From positions 5,625,001 to 5,689,000 of the forward strand of contig CM055897.1 of assembly GCA_029582155.1 (NCBI GenBank): a stretch of DNA of 64,000 bases, in the 5' to 3' direction. The notes under the pieces are model-generated. The model saw only the letters and a list, made by a program, of their open reading frames with translations, had not been told where the DNA came from and did not search any database. The DNA is from Panopea generosa (Eukaryota > Mollusca > Bivalvia > Adapedonta > Hiatellidae). How positions within the stretch are numbered: the stretch's first letter is position 1; every line of letters begins with the position of its first letter. This document shows, piece after piece, positions 11,901 to 23,668 of the stretch. The position numbers and the translations under genes are program-made.

Positions 11901-14900
11901 GGGTCTACATAGTCAACAAGAAAACGAGAATTAAAATTATTCTGATTGTGACGCCAGAAATTAAGACAAGTGTGGCCGGATGCTGCCTCTTCCAACAGTC
12001 GATTTGTTTCATCGACTCGGAGGTTATAGGGATAATTTCCTTTACGGTGCAGAATTTCTGAAAATATCAGTTTTACAATCTGCCATCAAGCAATGGAATG
12101 CAAAATGCAAAATAAACTGAAACACCTGCTCAGCTGGTATGTCACGGCAAATGTCGTTGCTAGCTATATCAAGAAATGAAATGTCTATATGCAAGTCGGA
12201 AACAAGAGACAGATCATGCTAGAGTGATTTATTGTGAGATGGCCAGCAAACTGTGGAGCCGCCTGTACCGTGCCAGAAAACATTCATACGTGTAGGATCA
12301 ATGTGAAGATTTAATTTTGAATTGATAGCAGCCCAGTCCCGGAGGCGACGTGTAAATGAATGCCCCAAAAACAACACATTTAGAGGACGTTCCTGGGACG
12401 AACAGACCGCCATCTTGAATAGTAAATAATAAACAAATACACGGCCCAGGAAACAATAGGCTAAGCTCATAGAACACAAAAGTATGAAAAATAAAAGCAC
12501 AAATATATCAAACCGTGTCCCAGCGGTACACCAAAATTCAATAATAAGTTAACAAATCCAAAAATAATTGTCATAAAAACCTCCAAAAACAATAAACTTA
12601 ACTTGTTGGTGTACACAAAGGGGATGAAAACAAAAGTCGGGTCAAGATTATACATGCGTGAAAGGTCGACGATAAAAATATCACTAATCCTTTCAGGGCA
12701 CTGATTGGCTAAGGAGTGGCTATCACGCCAGTTACATGTGTGTGTTTATCGCATAGTGGTCAGTATGCCCCGAGGTCGTTATAGATTAGGTTGAACACGC
12801 ATGTACACATGTTGTCTACGCGACTTCCTATGCAGTCTGCTCTACAGCTTCCCACATTTTACATTAAAGGTACATGATCACAAATAAATAGTTACAAACT
12901 AAAATACAAAAAAAATTGTCAAATAAAATTAGATCAGATATGATCACAAATATAAACAAATTTATATTTGTTTCACAACATAAATTACTGTTTTATTAAG
13001 GAAGAATCTAGAGACAAAGACCTATTTATCTCGCAGAGGGCGCCTCCTAATTTCACTGTCTTCTAAGAACATTGCTGCTGTAGAAGCCGAGGTGGCAAAA
13101 ACTCACGTTATGCAGTTTCTTAGGTAGCAGAATCGGTCGGTATTTCATTGGACAGTGTTCACAAAATTCTGACAAATCCCCTCAAATTATCAAAGGTATG
13201 TACACATTGGGTAGCCCACCTACTGACCATAGAGCAAAATGCCAAATGGGTGAAATGTTGCAAATCAAATTCTTTTGAAAGTGTACGAAAATGCTGATGA
13301 AAGAAAACTTAATAAGCTTCTCACAGGTGATGAAACGTGGATTAATAATTTCGAACGTCAAAGACGGGTAAGTAATAAACACTGGCTAAGAAAAGGACAA
13401 GAAAGACCGATTATAGCAATACGAGTTATGTTTACGATTTTCTTCAATTCCAACATCCTGTTGTGCAAATACTAAGTGGAACTGGCAGATTTGTTAATGA
13501 AAAGTTTAATAGAGATAAGGTATTGAAATCAGCAAGACAACATTATGTTAAACTTCGGCGTTGATCTGGTTTGTGGGGTGGGGTATCTGGCTTATCCATG
13601 ACAATGGACATCTGCACACAGGAGTAATATTGTGCAGCAGTTTCTGAGGGACCAACAAGTCACACAACTGCAGCACACTCCAAATTTGTTAGACCTGAGT
13701 CCCTTGTACTGAAAAAAATGCTTGCTGGGCGTCGCTACAACTCCAGAAGCGCCAGAAGTCAAACAATTACAGCACATTTCAAATGTGTTAGGCCCGAGTC
13801 CCTTGGACTTATTTCTCTTTCCGGTACTGAAAAAGATGCTTGCTGAGCGTCGCTACAACTCCAGAAGCGCTCTTGGCAGTGCTGTGTATCAGTGTCTGCA
13901 GAGTATATCAAGCACAGACTACTCTGCGGCTTTCAGGTCATGTATATCTCAGATGGAAAAGTGCATTTCTGTTAACGGAGACTATTTGGAAGGATTGCCA
14001 TGAATCAACTTTAGTCTTATTGTATCAGGACAGTCTCAGAACGTATTAAATTACCCTCGTGCACAAGTACATGTATAGACAAATACACAAGAGCGCGTTG
14101 TGATACATTTAGATAAATAATCAAATATTCTATTCCTTTATAGATTAGGACGGAAAAAAGCCATGTACATTGGTTTTATTTGCCTGATTGTGTCGTCAAT
14201 CTGTGTATCGTGGGCTCCAGAGTTTTACTCATTTGCTTTCCTGCTGTTCATGGCTGGAGGGAGCGCACACGGTACCCTGTTGTGCATAATAGTAATAAGT
14301 ATGTGTAGTTCATGTATTCATTTGTTATCACGTATAATGTGTCACTACATGTATTGTCATCCATTAGTTTTGCTATATTTAGTACGATGTACTGTAAATA
14401 GTATAATAAAATATGATCAAAGACGTTCCTGTTGGAAATGTTATGTTGCTTACGATATTGGAATTTTATAACATAATTTCAATAATAGTTTCATTTACAT
14501 ATTTTACATTCACTGAGCTTAAGTCATTTTCCAAAATTCAATGAATTAAGTTTCAGCTTTCTTACTTATAATTCAGAGTGACTTTCCTCACGAAACTACA
14601 GATAATTTCATACGATATATTAATTATACAGCAGGTTTAAAAAAAAGTATCTAACTCCTACACGTACGTTACCTACATCGCGGTCCAAACTGCTTCTATC
14701 ACTTAAAAGTTTATAAAATGCACTATATACTTTACGCGTCCGAATATCATAGATTAAGCATCACACGTCCCTTTCGGCGGTGGCTATATAACTAGGTTGT
14801 CTCACCTTGAACTCTATACTCAGTATATGGCTTCACGTCGCCCTTTACCGCGATCGTATTCCAAATGACGAATATGTGGGTTGCTGTCCTATGACTGTAC

Positions 14901-17900
14901 TGCCACTAACTTACTTCCTGGCACGTCTATACGTCGTTATTGACGAAGCGGACACATTTCTGGCTTACGTCTAAAAACGGCTACAATATATATATAAAAT
15001 CAGATTTTCTAGATACTCAAATATGTAATGACATGGCGTCTATTACTTACCATCAATCAATTTCATGGTATTTTATCAATATATGATAACAGTGCATTCA
15101 TTTCTAACCATCTTATAGTTTCATGGTAGATTTATCAACATATTATAACATTGCATTCAATTTTTACCATCTAACAGTTTCATGGTAGATTTATCAATAT
15201 ATTATAACATTTCATTCAACTCTTTCTATCTGCAGTTTCATGGCAGTTTAAACGACCTCCGTCACTCTCAACATAGCAATTATATCTCTACATAACGTTT
15301 CATCATAATATTAACAATTACAGACCAATTCTGTATCTATTCAGTTCGTGAATATCAGAGTAAGCATCAACAAAATTTCATTAAACATATCAATCAATTA
15401 CAATATGGTGAATCTCAATACTTCATCGTAAACACAATATCAACAGCTCAAAATACGTTCTCAGATTCCTCGGCCTATATTCTAACAAAACGCTTCTTAA
15501 TACCGTGGATGTGTAATAAATTTTATACATTAACATCGGCCTGGATATGAACAATTAATACAACTTTACTTAGATCTGATTATGTCAAAAATATATATAT
15601 CAGACATTTAAATACAACATAATATAAAATTCACATACTCATATGCCGTTATGTACTGGAACAGTAACAAACTCATACTTTCTCGTCACAACCACACCTA
15701 AAGATGATTCTGCTAACTGGATATCGCATTCCTAACAGAGTCAGTATTTATAGCAAAATTGTCCACATACCTTAGTGAATTTCGTGTAAATCATGAAACA
15801 ACAATTCTCAAATATCGTACGATGTGGATTTTACGCTATTAGGCCAATGTAAACCTAAATTAGTTTTATGACAAATAAACCCGTTTAATTATTCCAACTT
15901 TCTTAATTCTTAATAGAATTTGAGGAACTAAACTTGATTTATCCTTTAATCAAAGAATGAAAATGTAAAAATATTTTAAAAAACGTTGCTCCTATCGATC
16001 TATCAATACGTTTTAACAATTCCACGCTACCTGACCTACAATGGACACGTATTAGCTGACACTACTAAATTAGACCACAACAACTATTTTGTTACAAGAT
16101 GCCAATGCAAAACTAGATCTTGATTACAAATCCTAGGTTTGGAGATAGTTGGTCCATCAAATAGAGTGTGGACAGGTATGCTGCTCCAAATCTTCTTTGC
16201 TATTGGTATGTGCTATCTTGGGCTTTTGGCATTCCTCATTCGGCAATGGAGCTGGATTTGTCTTGCAGCTTCCCTACCTTGTGTAGTATATGCATCATAT
16301 TGGTGGTAAGATCTATTATCCTTTTATTTCTCTTTATTACATTTACAACCGGAGATGCAACTATTTAAGAACGCAGTCGCATACTCAAACAATGTAATAA
16401 AAAATCTAAAGCGAAGCAGTAGTGTATTGGATAGAATGTCAGCCATTTTCGCCAGAAGTTGCGGTCAAGGTTAAAATCATGGTCATTGAAAAATGTAAAT
16501 TATGGTAATTGGGGAGCTTAACCCACGTCTTTGAGGATCTTAAACCTTTGTTTTAGTACGATTAAACCACAATCTTTGGAAAAATAAAAACACGTCTTTT
16601 GGGACCTTAAATAATTGCCATTGAGAATATTGAACCCCGGTCATTGGAAACTTCACCCACGTCTTTGGACACATTGAAACCACTGTTATTAGTGGGACTA
16701 AGTCACAATCATTGGGAAACTTGAATCACCTCTTTGGGTACCTTAAACCTCTATTATTCGGAAGCTTAAACACCAGTATTTGGTAACTTTACCCACGTCT
16801 TCGGAGATTTTGAGCCACTCTCATTAGTGGGATTAAAGGACGACCATTGGGAAACTTGAATCACCTCTTTGGGTATCTTAAACCTCTGTCATATGGAAGC
16901 TTAAACACTGATTTTTGGAAAACTTAGCCAACGTCTTTGGGGACCTTGAACCTTTGCCATTGGGTAGCTTAAAACACCTTTCTTCCGTCGTCATACAAAT
17001 GACTTAATTTTAAAAAGTTGTATACACATAATGTTTTGTCATTTCGATGTTTTGAGTTACTTTTATTTTCGAATATCAGGTTTATCTTGTTTACACAGTG
17101 ACTCTTTTTTGTTTGAGTTGCTTAACATATTTTTGAAATGATTATGGCCATTGCAAAGATCTGGTTAATATCGGCGAATTAAACGATTTTATTCACACAC
17201 AGTCTTAGTTTTTTAAAGAAAATCTTGAATAACTTAACACTGTTCTTACATTTGTGATTTAGAAGCGTTATTTTACTGTGAAATGATATTCGTATCATTT
17301 TTTAGAAGCCATCTTTACATGCAAATATGACACACACACTTAGCACGCTTACGCCCTGTATTTGACATTAGGTGTGTTCCAGAATCACCACGTTGGTTGC
17401 TGAGTAAGGGAAAGGTGAAAAGGTTAAACGGATTTATCCGCAAAGCTGCAGAAGTGAACAAAATGCTCGTTCCAGAAAATGTCGAGCAAGAAATCGAAGC
17501 GGAAACAAATGGTTTGGGAGGCCAGTTATGGCACTTGATAAAAAGTCCTGTGTTGTTAACAAGAACTCTGATATTATGTTTCAACTGGTATGTTTAAGAC
17601 AAAATACTTGGAGGCTTTAGAATGTTTTCATTTTGTTTGTTCTTTTAAATATTTACTTATCAACCTATACAAACGCATTGACTATTTAGGTCTTAAATAT
17701 GGTGTTGCATGACGCAGAGAATTTCAGAACACAATAGAACATATCATAAGCCAGACTTCTTCGAAATATACATGCAAATATACAATGTTTAGTCACGTTA
17801 TTATAAGTAAACAGATTGATAACTCATGTGATAATTGTAAAATGTTTATATTGATTATACCCTACATAATTCGTTCTTTTTAGCATATCCTTACATGATT

Positions 17901-20900
17901 AACTGATATAATTGTTTAAAATATTAATTAATTCTACAGCAATTCTTATGTATTTAGTAGATTTATCAAAATAGTTGTATTTGCAGAGTTCATTAATTCA
18001 ACAAAAGTATTAGGGTCAGGGTAGGACCTAACCCCAACCCTAACAAATATCGACAATCAGTTATCGATACACCATAATACACATAACCTCAACAAATAAC
18101 CAAAGTAAAACAAATAAAACAAGAACTAAAACAGAACGGTAACACTTTCAACAGTTTAATAGTAAATGCAGCTATCATTTTGAACAAGAAGGCAATATTT
18201 TACATATACATATAATAACTATAAAGATATATAAAAAAATAGATATCACAAGTCCATCATTGTTCGTTTGGTATATGAATTACTAGCGCAATAGTAGATA
18301 AATACATTTTTTCTTGGTTTAATCATATTTTATTGTATAATTCACATAATAAGTAAACGGTTTTGACCACAAGTTCTATAAACTCTAGTAACGTAGTAAC
18401 GGCCTTCCCCTTTTAATGCTTTGCATTGTTGTAAAGGAGAATAATATTCATCACAGAAGCAAACATTTTTGTCACAGCTTCATTTAAACGAACTGTTAGT
18501 CAACTTGATTAACAATAAAATCTGACATTGGAGGCAGAGAACGCGACCACAAAAAGATAATAGCACCTGTTTGAGTGGTAATGTACTTTCGAGCAACACT
18601 GAGTGAATAAACTGTTTCCATAGAACCAGAACTAATAAATTGCAGGAAATTTTAACGACACACACATTATGTAAGACTGCTGTTATGACAAACACTAATA
18701 TCTGTATTTTACTGTCAGCATTCAATGAGTACCTAAGTATATTTGAATCGCTCAGAATAACTATAATTCAGTAGCATATGTAAAGGTTGACTGCTACTCT
18801 CTAACTGATCACAAATTGTTTTTGAACATTTATCGAACATCTTTGAAAGAGTCGTATTTTCATTCAAACGATGGAGCCAAAATATTTATTTTAGGATGGT
18901 GATATGTATGACGTATTATGGCATTACAATGAACGCAGGAAACATGGCCGGCAACTTTTATCTCAACTTTCTTTTGATGGGCGTTGCTGAGATACCTGGG
19001 TTGCTCATTGGACTTGTTTCGGTAGATAGATTTGGACGGCGCTGGTCAAACGCGGGCTCAATGATAGTTGGGGGACTTGTCTGTCTGGCCACTGTGCCCA
19101 CTGTGTTTCTGAGTAACACTGGTAAGAAAAATACTGCTTGTAAATGGTAATTATTATGTAACAATTTCTTGTTATAACATAACTATAATAACATACAAAC
19201 GAGTTACACTTGTAAAAATAAAAACAAAGACGACTGTCTGTTTAAAAGGGACTAAACATCGTATCACAACCCAGAACATGGGATTTACAGCACTGCGTGC
19301 AACAATTGTCTTTGGTTCTGTAACAGTGAAACATCGTATCACAACCCAGAACACGGGATTTACAGCACTGCGTGCAACAATTGTCTTTGGTTCTGTAACA
19401 GTGAAACATCGTATCACAACCCAGAAAACGGGATTTACAGCACTGCGTGCAACAATTGTCTTGGGTTCTGTAACAGTGAAACATCGTATCACTACCCAGA
19501 ACACGGGATTTACAGCACTGCGTGCAACAATTGTCTTGGGTTCTGTAACAGTGAAACATCGTATCACAACCCAGAACGCGGGATTTACAGCACTGCGTGC
19601 AACAATTGTCTTTGGTTCTGTAACAGTGAAACATCGTATCACAACCCAGAACACGGGATTTACAGCACTGCGTGCAACAATTGTCTTGGGTTCTGTAACA
19701 GTGAAAAGAAAATATCCGTAAAATAAGTACGTTTACATTTAATAATAACATTTAATGTATTATTTACTAATAGTATTTATTGTAAAAAAAGGAAAGGACT
19801 AATTATGGAGTTGTTTAGATATTTGTTATTTGTATTGTATGGTTTCGAGCATTCTTTCAATAGTTTTAGAGAACTATCATGACTGTTTTTGCTCTACCAC
19901 ATTATTCTAAGTGTCTAGATTATTATGCCTTAATCATGGTATGATGCATACCTAGTAATGGTATACTGACACTTAGCAATTAATTGATATTCATGAAGCA
20001 AGGAAGAAATAAATAATACGCTTTTAGAACTCGTATCCGCCGTATGCTGTATCTCAGGTACCGCCGTTTTAATCTGAATTACGTTCTATTAATAGTAAAT
20101 TATTTATAAATCAAAAGAGTAGTACGAAAGTTTCCATGTATTTGTCGGTAAACGTTCATTCAATTGATTGTTATTTCGTTTGGACGTTAGGCCCACGACG
20201 TTGTTATTAATGTTTGGTTAGAAACAGCATTAAACGCATGTATACATTGCGGGTCCGCATTCTGATATTCAAGCGCGTGGTCTAGTGGTAGAGCACCGAA
20301 CCCATGATCGGAGGGTCGTTTGTTCGATCCCCCGCCACGGCTATGTGTGGTGTCCTTGAGCAAGACACTTTTTTCCGCATATGCTTTGTACTGGTTCTAA
20401 CCAGGAAGACTTCGAACGTGATTTGTCTAAGTTGTAAGAACTTGTTTCACAATCGAAGGAAAATAAATAAGTTTAAAACTAAAAAAAATGAAATTCAAGC
20501 TTTATTTTCACAAACAAATACAAGTAACTATAAGAAAACATGTTATACTTATTTAAATAGTGTATTTTATCTTATGTATTGTATTACATTAGGAAAATTA
20601 CAGGGATTAAACAAAACATGCCATTAAGCTGATTTATACTGTGTGCAGATTTGCAACCTCTTGTGACAGCTCTGGTCTTCATTGGGAAACTTGCATCGGC
20701 AATGGCGTTCGGTATCGTGTATCTGTATACCGCGGAGCTTCTGCCTACCGTTGTTCGGAATGCCGCAATGGGATCCTGCTCGTGTTCGGCTCGTATTGGC
20801 GGAATGTTAGCCCCATACATAGCTAAATCGGTGAGCAATGTGTTGGTTTTAGTTACATCATATTGGATATGTGCTTAATATGTTCATTTATATTGATAAA

Positions 20901-23630
20901 TGTGCAATATTGAAACTGATTTTTTATAGACATGCACGGAAGTTTATAATGCATTCTATAAAAATGAGAAAAATAATAAAAACATGGAAAGAAGACGAGA
21001 TTCCTTTCTACTATGTAAAGCAATGTCTGTGTCTGTTTAACAGTTATAGAGATCTGTTACGTAGTGAAAATTGTGACAGTTTATATTGTACGATAATCCT
21101 TTAACAATTCGCCCCATTGGTGCGAATAGTTACCACATACTTTCTTATTGTATATACACTTGGTACCTTATTGCACCAATGGGATGAATTTTAACGGCCA
21201 CGTTTTGTTTGATTAAAGAAAGAGGACAAAAAGGGAAAGTAGATATATTTACTTTTATTTGCAAATCACCATGTGGGCGAACTACGGATTGAGAGACGAT
21301 AAAAGTGTTGAGATTATTCATGAGCGTAAAACAACATCTTAGTATATCGCCGTTTGTTTGGTTTATATCATGACAATTTCATGTCTATTTTTTACTCGGT
21401 TAAGTTTGATGCAAACGTAACCTGCAAACATTGTATGTGTCCATGTCAATTTTACGAAACATTCTATGAATGTGTGAGACTACAAATTTCTTTTAGGGAG
21501 AGCTGATAGGTGGGAAGATTGGACAGGTTGAGCCATTGGTTGTATTTGGGGCGTTGTCTATTATAGCGGGATTATTGCTATTACTGCTGCCAGAAACCCT
21601 GGGCCAACAGTTACCTGATAGTATAGAAGAAGGTGAACAGTTTGGAAGGTAAGTTCTACCGGAGATTTATTTATCAATAACTGCCTTTTCTGTGTAAGTG
21701 TCTGGCTTAAAGTAAATAAAGTGTTACGTGTATAATAAAAAAACTGACCCAATAGAAAACGTGAACCCAACACATGTCTTAAAACTTTATTTACATAAAA
21801 TTAGCATTTACTAAAACACAAAATTAAATTAACACAATGAACATAAGTAACTGACCGTTTCCGTCGTGTCCTAACGTCATCGTCCAGTTCATTATCCAAA
21901 TAGATAGAATCTGGTGTACTAATGCACAAAGTCAAAAAATATATACTACGTCCAAAAATTAATTTATGTCCAGAACTGTTAATAATTTTAAAGTCACAGA
22001 TTCACATGATACTATTTTTAATATATTTCTTTCACAATCAACTATAGCAAACACTCTCTTTGATAAACTAATATCTTATTTATATTAGTTCATGGAATGT
22101 TCAGGAAGAATCTACAAACGTCTAACACAATGTAGAATAATCATAAATAACTTGCAAGAATAATTAATTGTACATAATTAGTTTATTTCCCAATCAAAAT
22201 ATATTATTCAAAACTTTAACATACTTTATGATACAAGTGATCATATGTGTAAATAAAATGTTATCACACACTATCACACTATCACTATCACATCATCACA
22301 CTCATTCACACTATCAATATCACCTCATCACACTCATTCACACTATCACTATCACCTCATCACACACAATCAGACTATCACTATCTCATCACCTCACACT
22401 ATCACCATTATACTATAATCAAATAATTACTAAAACTACTAATATGTAACAATATTTGTATATACAATATATAAAGTTTATTTTGTGATATATACAAGAT
22501 ATCAGTTAATGTCACACACACACACACACCCGCACTCGCACACACACACGCACACGCACACATATATGTTACTATATTAAATTTATTGTTACGGTGAGTG
22601 AATACAGTATAAATAACCGTAATATGAGTTTAATTGATAATAAACATAATTGATAATGATGGAATTCTTATATCTCAATAAGTAAGTAACTTTCATTATG
22701 TTTTTTCTGATCTTTTTGTTGTTATCATCACAAGGTAGCTTACAAGCCTATTTATGAACAATGGTACATGTAACAATTTTGTGTATATTAATAATATTCA
22801 AAATAAACAACATCTGTGTTAACACTTTTGCAAAGGACACAAATGAAGGCACGAAAAGACTGGCAAGATTTACAGACTTCAGCCATGGATATAATACAAT
22901 CAGTAGATCCCGGAACACCACGTGCAAACAGATCGGCACGGCCGCCATACAGAAGGCAGATCATGGTCAGCGTGGTAGGACTAATACACAATCGCTAAAC
23001 ACCATACATCAACAACCACAATAACAATACCTGACTGAAGCTATATTACAATCAGTAGATCCCGGAACGCCACGTGCAAACAGATCGGCACAGCCGCCAT
23101 ACAGAAGGCAGATCATGGTCAGCGTGGTAGGACTAATACACAATCGCTAAACACCATACATCAACAACCACAATAACAATACCTGACTGAAGCTATATTA
23201 CAATCAGTAGATCCCGGAAAGCCACGTGCAAACAGATCGACACAGCCGCCATACAGAAGGCAGATCATGGTCAGCGCAGTAGGACTAATACACAATCGCT
23301 AAACATCATACATCAACAACCACAACAACAACACCTGACTGAAGATATAATACAATCAGTAGATCCCGGAACGCCACGTGCAAACAGATCGGCACAGCCG
23401 CCATACAGAAGGCAGATCATAGTCAGCGTGGTAGGACTAATACACAATCGCTAAATACCATACATCAACAACCACAATAACAATACCTGACTGAAGCTAT
23501 AATACAAACAGAATATCCCGGAACGCGACGTACAAACAGATCGGCACGGCCGCCATACAGAAGGATGATCATGGTCAGCGTGGTAAGACTAATACACAAT
23601 CGATTAACACCATACATCAACAACCACAAT

Positions 23631-23668
<38 letters not shown>

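Larger units (their letters stand above)
4693..12997 (-). mobile_element. Ngaro/DIRS-like tyrosine-recombinase retrotransposon (degenerate)
   Basis: The element is ~8.3 kb and read on the minus strand. Order from its 5' end: A1 repeat (12997-12546), SGNH hydrolase ORF (12413-11810), minisatellite (~11400-10270), gag-like ORF (10185-~9230), reverse transcriptase (~9160-8055), RNase H (8005-7527), tyrosine recombinase remnant (~7475-7260), 113-bp tandem repeats (7215-6780), B1 (6178-5837), A2 (5836-5412), spacer, and B2 (5015-4693). B1 abuts A2, the arrangement of split direct repeats in PAT/Ngaro elements. The flanking mariner frame is continuous across the ends, fixing the insertion point and showing no target-site duplication, as expected for recombinase-mediated insertion. 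Reading frames are broken, so it is inactive. It is shared with gene B (48155-56473). Confidence 0.78.
4525..14003 (+). mobile_element. mariner transposase relic, split by a later insertion
   Basis: The N-terminal part is at ~4540-4692 (SDIKTHIALNIPDKQ then SKATVHWWVNVF, mariner helix-turn-helix style). The frame resumes exactly at 12998 with KEESRDKD, and the rest lies at 12998-14003. Recognisable blocks follow: VGISLDSVHKIL, KVCTHWVAHLL-T-EQN, TGDETWINNF (first catalytic Asp region), IHDNGHLH (second Asp region), SPLDLFLFPVLKKMLAERRY, and the tail INGDYLEGLP-like SVNGDYLEGLP. There are many stops and frameshifts, so it is dead. The catalytic third-residue block (D-x-F-L-F) is present in 13795-13815. 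Terminal inverted repeats were not located, so the outer limits are approximate. Confidence 0.8.
3218..14143 (+). other. Intron 3 of gene A, filled by nested transposons
   Basis: This ~10.9-kb intron separates the two halves of the GDKLGRKK motif. The first ~1.3 kb (3218-4520) holds no gene I recognise. From about 4530 to 14003 it consists of a mariner relic split by a Ngaro-like retrotransposon, annotated separately. Gene B has the same nest at the same place, so the insertions predate the gene duplication. Confidence 0.85.

Noticed and set aside
5412-12997. LTRs of a conventional LTR retrotransposon
   Set aside because: The second repeat pair (4693-5015 and 5837-6178), the abutting B1-A2 junction, the recombinase tail and the lack of a target duplication fit a tyrosine-recombinase element; no DDE integrase was seen.
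14272-14277. A GT at 14272 as exon 4 donor, which would make the G-to-T change at 57347 in gene B a lethal splice mutation
   Set aside because: A better donor (ATAA/GTATGT) 27 bases on, in the same phase, restores the normal SLC22 spacing before EIVGP and is intact in both copies. The change is then only Gly to Val.
19278-19721. Repetitive 147-169-codon frames on both strands as a repeat protein
   Set aside because: They arise because the minisatellite period (75) is a multiple of three. Gene B has only one unit and no such protein.
20275-20345. A functional tRNA gene
   Set aside because: The tRNA-like region runs into a SINE body and an A-rich tail, with target-site duplications; a complete acceptor stem is not evident.
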